A DNA stretch of 64,000 bases from assembly GCA_963759155.1 (NCBI GenBank), contig CAVWXX010000004.1, positions 62,001 through 126,000 on the forward strand, written 5' to 3'. The notes beneath the pieces were generated by a model, which saw nothing but the letters and a program-made list of their open reading frames with translations, was not told the origin of the DNA and searched no databases. The DNA comes from SZUA-36 sp963759155. Lineage in GTDB: Bacteria > Pseudomonadota > Gammaproteobacteria > Xanthomonadales > SZUA-36. The translations under genes were made by a program, and so were the position numbers. Below, one piece after another: positions 1-9,123 of this stretch; position 1 is the stretch's first letter; every line of letters starts with the position of its first letter.

Positions 1-1311
1 TGGAAGTTTCCCTATATTGCCGGAGAAAATGGCGGCAGCGCATTTGTCCTCGTGTATCTGTTTTTTATCGCCCTGGTGGGTATTCCGGTGCTGATGGGTG
101 AGGTGCTGATAGGCCGACGGGGAAGACTGAACCCTGCTGCGTCCGTTGCCGCCGTTGCTGATGAAGCCGGTGCGAGCAGACTATGGAGCGGCATAGGCTG
201 GTTGGGTCTGAGTGCCGGTTTCCTGGTGCTTTCCTTTTACGCCGTGATAGCCGGCTGGGCGCTCAGCTATGTGTTCGTGACTGCCAAGGGAGGTTTTACC
301 GGCGCAAGCCCTGAAGCCATCGGAGATATTTTTAGCGCCCTGCAAGCGAACCCCTTGCAGCTTGTTTTCTGGCAGTCGTTAATTATTGGCGTTACCGTGT
401 TCGTCGTGAGCAAGGGTGTGCAAAAGGGCCTGGAGAAAACAGTCACTTTACTGATGCCAGGGATGTTTATTCTCTTGTTGGTCATGGTGGGCTATGCCAT
501 GACTACCGGAAGCTTCATGCAGGGAGTTGAGTTTTTGTTCACACCTGACTTCAGCAAGTTGACAGGCAGTGGTGTACTGGAGGCGCTGGGTCATGCCTGC
601 TTTACACTGAGTCTCGCCTCGGGTGTCATGATCATGTACGGCGCTTATCTGCCGGACGGTGTTTCTATTGCCAGGACCAGTATGGCAGTTGCATTCATCG
701 ATACACTGGTGGCCTTGTTGGCGGGTCTTGCCATTTTTCCCATCGTGTTTGCCAACGGCATTGCACCGGGGGAGGGTCCGGGTCTTATTTTTATATCTCT
801 TCCAGTCGCCTTTGGGCAGATGCCGTTTGGCACGCTGGTCGGCACACTGTTTTTTATCATGCTGGTATTCGCGGCTTTTACAACCTCGATTTCACTCATC
901 GAGGCAGTGGTGGCACTGCTGGTGGAAAAGCGGGGTATGTCACGACCGAAGTCAGCCTGGCTCGCCGGGTTTGCAGTCTGGTTTGTCGGACTGGGTACGG
1001 TCATGTCACTCGGCGCGTGGGAGAAAGTTACTTTCAACAGCCTGACAGGTCTGGAGTGGGGATTTGTGTTGTTCAACCAGAATTTCTTCGACGCAACGGC
1101 CTTTCTCGCCACCAACCTGATGTTGCCGCTTGGCGCATTTTTGTTGGCCGTTTTTTGTGCCTGGATCCTGCGTGACCGGGATACAGCACAGGAGTTGGAT
1201 ATGGCGGAATCAAGCTTTGCCTATAAAGGCTGGCATTGGTCAATGCGGGTGATCGTACCGGTTATGATTTTTATCGTATTTCTGCACACGATGGGAATTG
1301 ATGTGCTCTAG
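1..1311 (+). CDS. Sodium-dependent transporter, neurotransmitter:sodium symporter (NSS/SNF) family, 5'-partial
   Basis: The reading frame is open from base 1, so the true start lies outside the window. The visible protein begins WKFPYIAGENGGSAF, which matches the conserved NSS motif in the first membrane helix where Na+ and substrate bind. About eleven further hydrophobic segments follow, ending in a short cytoplasmic tail. Bacterial NSS proteins of about 440-480 residues usually import amino acids or related organic solutes by Na+ symport into the cytoplasm. Only about 20 N-terminal residues appear to be missing. The substrate cannot be told from sequence. A hairpin about 25 bp past the stop fits transcription ending here. 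The family call is firm; the substrate is unknown. Confidence 0.9.
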   Translation, partial: WKFPYIAGENGGSAFVLVYLFFIALVGIPVLMGEVLIGRRGRLNPAASVAAVADEAGASRLWSGIGWLGLSAGFLVLSFYAVIAGWALSYVFVTAKGGFTGASPEAIGDIFSALQANPLQLVFWQSLIIGVTVFVVSKGVQKGLEKTVTLLMPGMFILLLVMVGYAMTTGSFMQGVEFLFTPDFSKLTGSGVLEALGHACFTLSLASGVMIMYGAYLPDGVSIARTSMAVAFIDTLVALLAGLAIFPIVFANGIAPGEGPGLIFISLPVAFGQMPFGTLVGTLFFIMLVFAAFTTSISLIEAVVALLVEKRGMSRPKSAWLAGFAVWFVGLGTVMSLGAWEKVTFNSLTGLEWGFVLFNQNFFDATAFLATNLMLPLGAFLLAVFCAWILRDRDTAQELDMAESSFAYKGWHWSMRVIVPVMIFIVFLHTMGIDVL

Positions 1312-1335
1312 CGTTTGGAATGGAGGGTCAGTGGA

Positions 1336-1363
1336 CACAGACCCCGGGAAGGGTCTGTGCTTT
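1336..1363 (+). terminator. Possible hairpin terminator after the NSS transporter
   Basis: A perfect 9-bp stem (CACAGACCC paired with GGGTCTGTG, 6-nt loop) sits 25 bp after the stop codon and is followed only by CTTTAG. The T-tract is weak, so this is a tentative terminator. Confidence 0.5.
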
Positions 1364-1387
1364 AGATTCGATGTTTATTCTATTGAG

Positions 1388-1624
1388 TCAAGCAACGCCG
1401 CGAAGGCGTACGTCGATTAAATCACCGCCCTGTTTCTGTTCGAACTGGATGATCTCTGCGCGTTGTTTCTGGATGCGCTGGTAGAGTTCTTCACGATACA
1501 CCTGCATGTCACCGGGTGAGTTGTCATATTCCCTGCTTGGTTTCAGGCTCGACATGTGCACGGTCACATAATCGCCCAGCTTAAGTGTTTTTTCGGGTTC
1601 TTTTGGCATCTCAAGTTTCAACAT
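1388..1624 (-). CDS. Small hypothetical protein, 78 aa
   Basis: I do not recognise the family. The protein is hydrophilic and charged, with no signal peptide or membrane segment. It has a middle stretch rich in Glu, Gln and Arg (about residues 42-65) that is likely helical. A Shine-Dalgarno-like GAGGA precedes the ATG at normal spacing, which supports a real gene rather than a chance frame. It stands alone between the transporter and the nuclease locus, and there is no clue to function. The 1625-1983 upstream stretch should carry its promoter. Confidence 0.55.
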   Translation of the reverse strand: MLKLEMPKEPEKTLKLGDYVTVHMSSLKPSREYDNSPGDMQVYREELYQRIQKQRAEIIQFEQKQGGDLIDVRLRGVA

Positions 1625-1983
1625 TCTTTGTTCCTCAATGATTTTTCGCGGGATAGGTCACCGGATTTTGTACGCTGTCTCTATCCTGTGCTTTTATCGT
1701 TTTCATGCTTCGTGCAAGACTCAATTTCTTCCGTGAAACTGGCATTCCTTTGCCATTCAAGCTAGTTAAATGCAAAAATCAGGCCAGTTAGGGGGTTTAA
1801 TAAAAATCCAGATAAAATGGTGCTTTCAGGGCATCTTATGGAACTCATTCCGATCCATTCTTGAACCTGACTGCCTAAAATTGTTCAGTAAGCTGACCAA
1901 ATTTGTCACTCGCCGTGTCAGGAGGATATAAAAAAACCCCGCCAATAAGCGGGGTCTTTTCATAAAGCTACCAGGCTTTCTTC
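1625..1983. other. Intergenic stretch without a gene
   Basis: The only structure I see is the rho-independent terminator near 1930-1960 belonging to the minus-strand nuclease locus. The short frames on both strands lack a ribosome-binding site and family likeness. Confidence 0.5.
1929..1960 (-). terminator. Rho-independent terminator of the nuclease locus
   Basis: Read on the minus strand, CCCCGC/GCGGGG arms with a 6-nt loop are followed by a run of T. It lies about 25 bp downstream of the stop of the minus-strand nuclease fragment at 1984, so it most likely ends that transcript. Confidence 0.85.
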
Positions 1984-3762
1984 TCAGGGCTGTGTGACCA
2001 TTTCAACCCAGTTTTGCATCACACCAATGCTGCAACCAAACTTCATATGGCCCTTGCCCAGGTGTTGTTTCTCGACGATTTGCTCACAGGAACAACCTGC
2101 CGTATCGAAAATATCAAATGCCAATTGTGGTCCAACGCCATTCGGGGCAGTCGTATCAAATTCGCGGTTGTCGTCAAAAAGTGCCCAACGATTGACACCA
2201 AGCTCTGTCATGCCAGCAGCCTCCGGGATCACGGTAGCAGGGCACACATCCAGGTCATCGGTCACACCGTCACCATCGCTGTCCTTGGCCAGGAACAGAA
2301 CCAGGCCGTCGTGATCCGAGGACCTTAATGGTGTTGAGTCGTCATTGATCAGGTCAACAGCGGCGTCACTGTTGCCACGGCCAAACTGGAAGTCACGCAC
2401 CAGTTCATCAAGCCCGCTGCTGGTCAATGCATGATCCAGCGTCTGTGCATTACCCTGGAATATGAACGAATAACGCTCACCGGCATCGATCATCAGCACC
2501 TGGTTCAGCAGGTTGGGATCAACGAGGTCAGGGCCCGATAGAACATTATCTTCAGGAACCACTTCACCCTTCATTTGACCCGTGACATCCACGTAACTAT
2601 CTGAGAACTCGTAGGCATTGAAGTCTCCGGCCACTACCAGGTTAATATCGGGATTAGCAGTTTGCAGGTCCTGAACCTGCTGTGCCACGAACTGGGCCTG
2701 GGCGAGACGTTTAGCTCTCACACGATCGGCTTCGGAACCATCAATACCGCCCAGTGAACGGCTGTGAATGGCGATCACGGCAATCGGGAAATCACTGCCA
2801 TCGGCGACCTGCCGGCCTTCGAACAATAATGGTGGTCGGTCGTTAAGCAGGGAACCGTCAAAATCGAAGATTTCAAAACGACCCAATTGGGTAACGGCAT
2901 CCATGACAACTGTATCCAGCACCAGGAACCCAACATCGATACCACCGATATCGTTACCTTCTTCGAGGTAGGGGGTGTATGTCAGGGATGCGTCATCCGC
3001 TTTGATCTGGTCAGCCAGATCCTGTAGAACCACCAGGCTTTCGACTTCGCTGACCGCCAGGATATCAGGCGCCATCAACACGGTGCGGATATAGCTTGAG
3101 AACTTGCCGAGACGCAGCATATATTCGTCGGTCGGAATGACGGTATCGTTGGTGGGTGGTTCATACTCGATATCGGTTTCCGGATCGATCCGGGGTATGG
3201 CCGGATCATCAATATCATCATACAAGCGGAACAGGTTCAAAGCGCCGACTGTCATTTCTGCAACTTCACGAGCCCGGACTGCTACTGGCAGCGGAGCGGG
3301 TGTAACGGTCAGCTCAGACGGCCATAACTCATAACCGCCGAACTCGTAACCGATCGCGCCCGTTGCATCAAAGGTAGAGCCAGCCGGAATGATCTGGTTG
3401 GGTAAACCAAGTTTGTCCGGATCCAGTTCAAATACCTCGGGATTGCCGTCCCACTCGGGGTAAGCGGCCAAACCGGGGAACTCGATGCCAGGTTCACGGT
3501 AGGTGCGCGAATCTGCGGCCGTGATATGGACCTCTGCAATGGGGTCGGACCCAAAGCCCTGGTTGGGCCCGGTGACTGATCCACCCGTGATTTGCACCAG
3601 CATGCCTTCGTAGCATTCATACTCAATAGCACAGCTTGGGGCCATCGGGTCTGATGATGGAACGGTTTCGTTAAATACCGTGATGGTGGGCAATGTATTA
3701 CCACTGCTATCAACACTTACAGTCGAACCAGCAGTAAACTCGGTAAAGTCGAAAAACTCCAC
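1984..3762 (-). CDS. Secreted endonuclease/exonuclease/phosphatase-family nuclease, C-terminal fragment (frame-broken)
   Basis: This frame holds the second half of an OB-fold region followed by an endonuclease/exonuclease/phosphatase (EEP) domain. Visible EEP hallmarks are MTVGALNLFRL (domain start), LAVSEVES (catalytic Glu region), IAIHSRS, VVAGDFNAY (the GDFN motif) and SSDHDGLV (the terminal SDH motif). It resembles ExeM-like extracellular DNases. A thrombospondin-type Ca-binding repeat follows (DSDGDGVTDDLDVCP). The nominal start is a GTG inside the OB fold with no signal peptide. Upstream it overlaps, in another frame, the truncated first copy at 3717-6170. It is therefore either a 3' fragment of one long gene or the remnant of a second tandem copy. 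Without restored frame it would not be exported. The family call is firm; the functional state is doubtful. Confidence 0.8.
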   Translation of the reverse strand: MEFFDFTEFTAGSTVSVDSSGNTLPTITVFNETVPSSDPMAPSCAIEYECYEGMLVQITGGSVTGPNQGFGSDPIAEVHITAADSRTYREPGIEFPGLAAYPEWDGNPEVFELDPDKLGLPNQIIPAGSTFDATGAIGYEFGGYELWPSELTVTPAPLPVAVRAREVAEMTVGALNLFRLYDDIDDPAIPRIDPETDIEYEPPTNDTVIPTDEYMLRLGKFSSYIRTVLMAPDILAVSEVESLVVLQDLADQIKADDASLTYTPYLEEGNDIGGIDVGFLVLDTVVMDAVTQLGRFEIFDFDGSLLNDRPPLLFEGRQVADGSDFPIAVIAIHSRSLGGIDGSEADRVRAKRLAQAQFVAQQVQDLQTANPDINLVVAGDFNAYEFSDSYVDVTGQMKGEVVPEDNVLSGPDLVDPNLLNQVLMIDAGERYSFIFQGNAQTLDHALTSSGLDELVRDFQFGRGNSDAAVDLINDDSTPLRSSDHDGLVLFLAKDSDGDGVTDDLDVCPATVIPEAAGMTELGVNRWALFDDNREFDTTAPNGVGPQLAFDIFDTAGCSCEQIVEKQHLGKGHMKFGCSIGVMQNWVEMVTQP

Positions 3763-6170
3763 AACGGTACCGGATACAGGTCCTGCAACACCTTGAGGCT
3801 TTCGACTTCACTGACCGCCAGTACATCCGGAGCATTGAGCGCGGCACGAATGTAACCTGAGAGCTTGGTCAGGCGTCGCTGGTACTCGCCGGTTGAGACG
3901 ACGGCATCGTTGCTGGGTGGCTCATACTCAACCCCTGTGTCCGGGTTGATCCTGGGTACTTCCGGATCGTCGATGTCATCAAATAACCGGAACAGGTTCA
4001 GTGCCCCAACAGTCATTTCATTTTCTTCAGCTTCTCGCACTGCCAGTGGCAGGGTTGCAGGAGTGACAGACAATGAGGAAGGCCACAACTCGTAACCGCC
4101 AAATTCAAAACCAATGACGCCGGTGGCGTCAAAGTGTGAACCTGCCGGGATCAGTTCATTGGCCAGGCCGAGCTTGTCGGGATCGAGTTCAAATACCTCC
4201 GGGTTTCCATCCCATTCTGGTAGTCCCGCAATACCCGGGAATTCGATACCTGGTTCACGGTAGGTGCGTTCGGGTGCTGCAGTGATATGTACTTCGGCAA
4301 CAGGATCTGAGCCAAAACGCTGGTTTGGACCGGTAACAGAACCACCGGTAATTTCAACCAGCATGCCTTCATAGCACTCGAATTCAATTGCACAAGACGG
4401 GGTTTCCGGATCAGGTGAAGGAACGGTTGCGTCAAACACAACTGCTGCCGGTAGGGTTCCGCTCCCATCAACAGCAACCGAGGTGGCCGCGATCTCTGTA
4501 AAGCCGAAGAACTCTTGGATTTCACCATTGACATCTACCAGGTCACCGACTGCGACAGCTGGTGCTGCACCGGTAAACACGAAGATACCGTCAGATGTAT
4601 CAATATCGCCGTCGCTCCGAGCCTCAACGGACTGCATAAAGAATCCATCAGCAGCCAAAGCAGTTACAACATCATCATTGGTCAGTACCTGGTTACCATT
4701 GAATGGGCTCGAAGCACCTGATCCCTGAATTTCCCAAATGTCGAGTTCGAGTAGTGCAGGTGGCGGATTGCCCTCAGTGACTACCAGGTTCTGGAATGCG
4801 ATGGCCTCTGAACCACCATTCATTACTGCAGTCAGTGTGACTGTCAGTACTGAACCCTCACCCGCAATCGGTGTGCTGAAGGTGGCAAGGTCATTTGTCA
4901 GGACCCTACCTTGCATGAGCATCGGGTCATTCAGGGTATATTCGGCACCACCCTCCATGGTGTAGGTATGGCTGCCGGATTCGTCTACCGTACTGGAAAA
5001 AGCCGTCAATGTTGCTGCACCGTCTACGCTGTAACTCCATTCAAAATAGTCGCTGGATTCGAAGTCTCCCATTGCACCCATATCGATGGAGAGACCAAGA
5101 CCACTAACGCCGCTGACATCAAATTCCCAGGTTGCGCTCACCGGTCCGCTGTTCTCGGGGTTTTCAGTATCGGTCGCTCCGAAAAATACTTCGGTATTGC
5201 CATCCTTGATGATGCCGAGGGAATCGCCCGGGAATATGACCAGGCTGTCATCCATCACTGAAAAAGGAATGGTTCCGGATACACCGCGCTGATACTTCTG
5301 AAAACCGTCGCCGGGTGAACCAAAAGCTTCAAAAAACGGGTTGTAAAAACTGTTCAGGTTCAGACTGGTAGTGTTCACCATGTCGTATGCGATTCCAGGT
5401 GGTGGCGGTGCATTGTTTTCGGTAATAACCAGGTTCTGGAAGGCAAAACTCTCACTGCCGCCATCGGTTTGTATGGTGAGTGTGATGGTCAGTTCCGAGC
5501 CTGTACCGATTAGTGATGCAGTGAAAGGTGCCAGGTCATTGGTCAGGGTTACACCATTAACCTGCATCGGGTCATTCAAGGTAAAGGAACCACCACCTTC
5601 CAGGGTGTAAGTATTATCAATGGATTCATCTACGATGGCGGTAAAGGCTGTTTGAACAGGTCCGCCGTCAATGCTGTAGGTCCACTCGGCGGTGTCACTT
5701 GTTTCAAAATCACCCATTGCACCCATGTCGATCGACAAGTCCAGGTTACTGGCGCCGCTGATATCAAATACCCAGGTTGCGCTTACCGGTCCACTGTTGT
5801 CACCATTTTGGGTATCGGTTGCCCCGAAAAAGACATCGGTATTGCCTTCCTTGATGATGCCAAGGGAATCGGCGGGAAAAATGGACAGGCTGTCATCCAT
5901 CACTGAAAAAGGAATGGAACTGGATACACCACGCTGATACTTCTGAAATCCGTCACCGGCAGAGGTAAATGCACCATCAAACGGGTTGGTAAAGCTGATC
6001 AGGTTCTGATCGGCGCTGCCAACCATGTCGTAAGCAACAATGTCGGCAATGGCACTCTGTGACATCAGTAGTGTCAAGACAGAAAGCAATGTCAATTTGG
6101 CAGCCCTGTGTTTAAGCCAGGTTAAATTTAAAAGGTTGCTGTCTTTTCTGCGGTGTAGGAGTTGTTGCAT
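3717..6170 (-). CDS. Secreted OB-fold/EEP nuclease-like protein, truncated in its EEP domain
   Basis: The best start is the ATG at 6170, preceded by AGGGGAT at proper spacing, giving about 817 residues. A signal peptide with hydrophobic core LLSVLTLLMSQSAIA is followed by two tandem repeats of about 220 residues each, both containing SVMDDSL, GATDT and FAFQNLV-like segments. These look like extracellular beta-sandwich modules of unknown function. Next comes an OB-fold region (LDIWEIQGSG onward), then the start of an EEP nuclease domain (MTVGALNLFRL, LAVSEVES). The domain stops abruptly after KVLQDL: the frame continues for about 17 unrelated residues and terminates, while the next frame carries a second OB/EEP copy. 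The catalytic C-terminal half is therefore missing here. The gene sits alone on the minus strand, divergent from the hydrolase at 6609. Confidence 0.75.
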   Translation of the reverse strand: MQQLLHRRKDSNLLNLTWLKHRAAKLTLLSVLTLLMSQSAIADIVAYDMVGSADQNLISFTNPFDGAFTSAGDGFQKYQRGVSSSIPFSVMDDSLSIFPADSLGIIKEGNTDVFFGATDTQNGDNSGPVSATWVFDISGASNLDLSIDMGAMGDFETSDTAEWTYSIDGGPVQTAFTAIVDESIDNTYTLEGGGSFTLNDPMQVNGVTLTNDLAPFTASLIGTGSELTITLTIQTDGGSESFAFQNLVITENNAPPPPGIAYDMVNTTSLNLNSFYNPFFEAFGSPGDGFQKYQRGVSGTIPFSVMDDSLVIFPGDSLGIIKDGNTEVFFGATDTENPENSGPVSATWEFDVSGVSGLGLSIDMGAMGDFESSDYFEWSYSVDGAATLTAFSSTVDESGSHTYTMEGGAEYTLNDPMLMQGRVLTNDLATFSTPIAGEGSVLTVTLTAVMNGGSEAIAFQNLVVTEGNPPPALLELDIWEIQGSGASSPFNGNQVLTNDDVVTALAADGFFMQSVEARSDGDIDTSDGIFVFTGAAPAVAVGDLVDVNGEIQEFFGFTEIAATSVAVDGSGTLPAAVVFDATVPSPDPETPSCAIEFECYEGMLVEITGGSVTGPNQRFGSDPVAEVHITAAPERTYREPGIEFPGIAGLPEWDGNPEVFELDPDKLGLANELIPAGSHFDATGVIGFEFGGYELWPSSLSVTPATLPLAVREAEENEMTVGALNLFRLFDDIDDPEVPRINPDTGVEYEPPSNDAVVSTGEYQRRLTKLSGYIRAALNAPDVLAVSEVESLKVLQDLYPVPLWSFSTLPSLLLVRL

Positions 6171-6608
6171 TTTATATCCCCTGAAATGGTGGTTATAAGT
6201 CTGCCGAGCCTGAAAAGCGACGTTGTTTGAGCGTAGGCCAAACATGATTTCTCAAAATTTTCCAGTGGACAACGGCTGAAGCTGATGTACGAGTTTACCG
6301 CAAACTTGTGTGCGACAACATCATCATAAGATGAATTTATGATGACGGTATGACACTCGTAGATCAGGGGTGCGTTAGGCCTGTTCGAGTTTCGCTCGCC
6401 TACTACCCGGGAAACTCGGTTACATCCGGGGGCGCAGTTAATTGCTATGTGCCCGCGTCTTTCCATTGATCAGTAAACACGGTTTCCCTGCAGGAAGGAA
6501 TAGAGTGACTATACTGTAGTTACTCGCTGCATCTAAACTGCTTCGTATAATTTCAAAATGAAGGTTGTGTAAGGCCCGTGTGGCAACCAACCATGTTTTT
6601 TTAAGGAG
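6171..6608. other. Divergent intergenic region between nuclease locus and hydrolase
   Basis: About 440 bp with no convincing gene; a 112-codon minus frame overlaps the nuclease start and has no family likeness. Two small dyads are visible: CGAGTTTC/GAAACTCG near 6386-6418, and an imperfect palindrome centred near 6511 containing TATACT, a possible -10 element for the plus-strand gene. Confidence 0.4.
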
Positions 6609-7919
6609 ATGAACTTGAAGACTATTAACAGGTATACCCGCCTTGTGACTGGATTGACCGTGATATTGACCGTTTTATTTCTTACGGGCGCTTATGCAGA
6701 TGACGATGAATCCGGTCTCAATGCCGAAGCAATGGCTGAACTTCAGGATGCGGGTGTTGATAAGTACCTTGGAACGTCTCAGTCGGTCGCAAGTGACTAC
6801 GGTGAATGGACAAAGCATGAGTTTAACCCCAATTATGTCCCTGATGCGTCTTACCCCGTGGGCTTACGCCCGGATGGCCCGGTTTGTATTGCAGGCACCA
6901 ACTACTCGGTTTTCACAAGAGAAGGTGATCGCAAAAAATTATTGATCTTCCTTCAGGGCGGTGGAGCCTGTTGGCAGGGTTTCTACAACTGCAACATCCT
7001 CGGTGACGTCCAGTCACCACCTGCGAACGGCCCGTACCCGGGCGTTTTTGACCCAAATTCGCCGGATAACCCGTTTGCGGATCACTCGGTGGTTTACATG
7101 CCGTACTGTGATGGTTCTACCTTTGGCGGTGACAACGACGTTAACGATGCGAATTTTCCATTTGCTCCGACCCGCCATCATCGTGGTCTTCGCAATGTGA
7201 GCGCCGGAATGGATGTCGCGGCAGATATGTTCCCGGATGCCAAGCAGATAACGGTCATGGGCCATAGTGCCGGTGGTGTTGGCGTTGCCGCCTTCACACC
7301 GTTCCTTGCTCGTTTCGTGTTCGGCAACAACACCAAGCTCACGGTCTACAACGATGCCGGACCGATTGCGGTCAATCTGGGTACACCTCCAGGGGCGGGT
7401 GGCCCTGATATCCCCTGGCTTTCCGTATTTGCCCGTCAAAACGACTGGCAATTTCAGCAGTTTTATCCCCAGAGCTGTATAGATGATGGCCGCTGCAATG
7501 CCTTTGGCCAGCAAACAGGGATAATTGACTGGAGGCTTGAAAACGACACGACTATCCGTGAAGGCTTTTACGAGACTGACTCGGACGGGACAAACCGGTT
7601 TTTTGCACAGGGCGACGGAACCTTGATGGACCCTCAGGTTTACCGTGACCTGATCCTGACCGAGCACGGTGCGCTAAACGAGGCATACCCGAGACGTTAC
7701 AAGCGTTTCATCGTCAGCGGTGATGATACGCATGGCGCCGTCCAGGTTACTGCTTCGACACCCAACTTCCCGACCCAGCCATTTTTGTTCTATACCCAGC
7801 AGGCGAATGGCACGATGCTGACGGAGTGGGCCACGGAATTTATTCGTATTGGGGCACGACAATCGAAATTTGGCTGGAAAGATATTGTCGAGGATTATGT
7901 TCCAGTATCGAACCCGTAG
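6609..7919 (+). CDS. Secreted pectinacetylesterase-family (Notum-like) serine hydrolase
   Basis: An N-terminal signal peptide (hydrophobic TGLTVILTVLFLTGAYA) indicates export. The mature protein shows the family's early Gly-rich oxyanion segment (LLIFLQGGGACW), a Cys-containing NC motif, the nucleophile elbow GHSAGG (about residues 217-224) and a late HGAVQ that would supply the catalytic His. The family (pectinacetylesterase/Notum) hydrolyses O-acyl esters such as acetylated polysaccharides; the substrate here is unknown. Length of 436 aa is normal. The AAGGAG ribosome-binding site directly abuts the ATG at 6609, whereas the TTG at 6615 lies 6 nt from it. Translation may really start at TTG two codons later. 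It is monocistronic by spacing. Confidence 0.8.
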   Translation: MNLKTINRYTRLVTGLTVILTVLFLTGAYADDDESGLNAEAMAELQDAGVDKYLGTSQSVASDYGEWTKHEFNPNYVPDASYPVGLRPDGPVCIAGTNYSVFTREGDRKKLLIFLQGGGACWQGFYNCNILGDVQSPPANGPYPGVFDPNSPDNPFADHSVVYMPYCDGSTFGGDNDVNDANFPFAPTRHHRGLRNVSAGMDVAADMFPDAKQITVMGHSAGGVGVAAFTPFLARFVFGNNTKLTVYNDAGPIAVNLGTPPGAGGPDIPWLSVFARQNDWQFQQFYPQSCIDDGRCNAFGQQTGIIDWRLENDTTIREGFYETDSDGTNRFFAQGDGTLMDPQVYRDLILTEHGALNEAYPRRYKRFIVSGDDTHGAVQVTASTPNFPTQPFLFYTQQANGTMLTEWATEFIRIGARQSKFGWKDIVEDYVPVSNP

Positions 7920-8040
7920 GAGCATCAGCGTTATAATTATTTAGTGCCTCATCCCAGGGGGTTTCCGGCGTTTCGATCAGGCTGAAAATGAATGGAATGG
8001 CATGCGAGTTAATTTCCACTAGTTTACTGAAAAGACTAGA

Positions 8041-9123
8041 ATGGGCCATTCCATCATCATTGAGAAAATCTTGAAAAAATCCCGCTTTCTGACAATTTGG
8101 CTGTTTATCGCGATGTCGTTTTTCCAGTCGCCATTTCTCACCGCACAGGAGAGGACTGCGCCAGGCGTCATCGTTGCGCAGGTCGAAACCAGGTCCTTTC
8201 CGCTATCGGCCGAGGCTTTGGGTAATGCACGGGCCAATGAATCGGTCGATATCCGTCCCAAGATTACTGCAACCTTGACTGAAATTCTGTTTAAAGAAGG
8301 CCAGGAGGTTGAGGCCGGTGATGTACTGGTCAAACTGGATAATCTGGAGCAGGTCGCCGATCTCGCTGCAGCCCAGGCGGCCCTGGTTGATTCGGAGGCG
8401 AGCTACAATCGCTCTAGCGAATTATTTAAATCCAACGTCGTTGCCAAATCACAGCTACTGCAGGATGAAGCAAAGAAAATTGCAGATGAAGCCATGGTTT
8501 CAGTGACGCAGAAGCGTTTGGACGATACGATCGTCCGCGCACCATTCGCAGGCCGTATCGGTTTAAGAAGAGTGTCTCTCGGTAGCCTGGTGGGGCCGGG
8601 CACAGTGATAACGACACTCGATGATACCCACGTTATCAAGATTGATTTTGATCTTCCGGAAATATACCTGTCACGGCTTGAACCGGGTCTGAAGGTGTTG
8701 GCGCAAAGTGCGGCTTATCCGGACCAGGCGTTTTCTGGTGAAGTGTCCAGTGTAGATACCCGGGTAGACCCGGTCAGCCGGACCGTGCGGGTTCGTTCCG
8801 TGATGCAAAACCCCAAGGGACATTTAAGACCCGGTATGTTTCTGACCGTCAAGCTATTGAATGACAGTGTTGAAGCTTTGGTCATTCCTGAACGTGCCCT
8901 GATTCCTGAGCGCAGCGTCCAGTATGTTTACGTGGTGGGCGACAACCAGCTTGTAGAAAAACGTACCGTACAAATCGGCAGAAGACGTCCAGGTGAGGTT
9001 GAAATTGTATCCGGTCTTTCTGCAGGTGAGATGGTGATTGTTGATGGCACCCAGAAGGCGCGTGAAGGGCAGGCGGTGAGTATCATTAGAACGGAAACCA
9101 AGCGGGATTCAGACCAGTCATGA
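8041..9123 (+). CDS. RND efflux periplasmic adaptor (HlyD/AcrA-type membrane fusion protein)
   Basis: A 360-residue protein with an N-terminal signal or anchor (LTIWLFIAMSFFQSPFLTA), then the two half-lipoyl segments flanking an alpha-helical hairpin (residues about 85-150, Ala/Gln-rich with LLQDEAK). A beta-barrel domain follows (IDFDLPEIYLSRL) and a C-terminal membrane-proximal domain. DTIVRAPFAGRIGLRRV is the classic second half-lipoyl signature. It would bridge the inner-membrane RND pump encoded immediately downstream, whose start overlaps this stop by 4 bp, to an outer-membrane channel that is not encoded here. The absence of a TolC-type gene suggests a shared channel. No adjacent regulator is seen. 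Confidence 0.92.
   Translation: MGHSIIIEKILKKSRFLTIWLFIAMSFFQSPFLTAQERTAPGVIVAQVETRSFPLSAEALGNARANESVDIRPKITATLTEILFKEGQEVEAGDVLVKLDNLEQVADLAAAQAALVDSEASYNRSSELFKSNVVAKSQLLQDEAKKIADEAMVSVTQKRLDDTIVRAPFAGRIGLRRVSLGSLVGPGTVITTLDDTHVIKIDFDLPEIYLSRLEPGLKVLAQSAAYPDQAFSGEVSSVDTRVDPVSRTVRVRSVMQNPKGHLRPGMFLTVKLLNDSVEALVIPERALIPERSVQYVYVVGDNQLVEKRTVQIGRRRPGEVEIVSGLSAGEMVIVDGTQKAREGQAVSIIRTETKRDSDQS

Noticed and set aside
6128..6466. 112-codon minus frame overlapping the start of the nuclease gene
   Set aside because: It overlaps the nuclease signal-peptide region in another frame, with no recognisable motif and no good start site.
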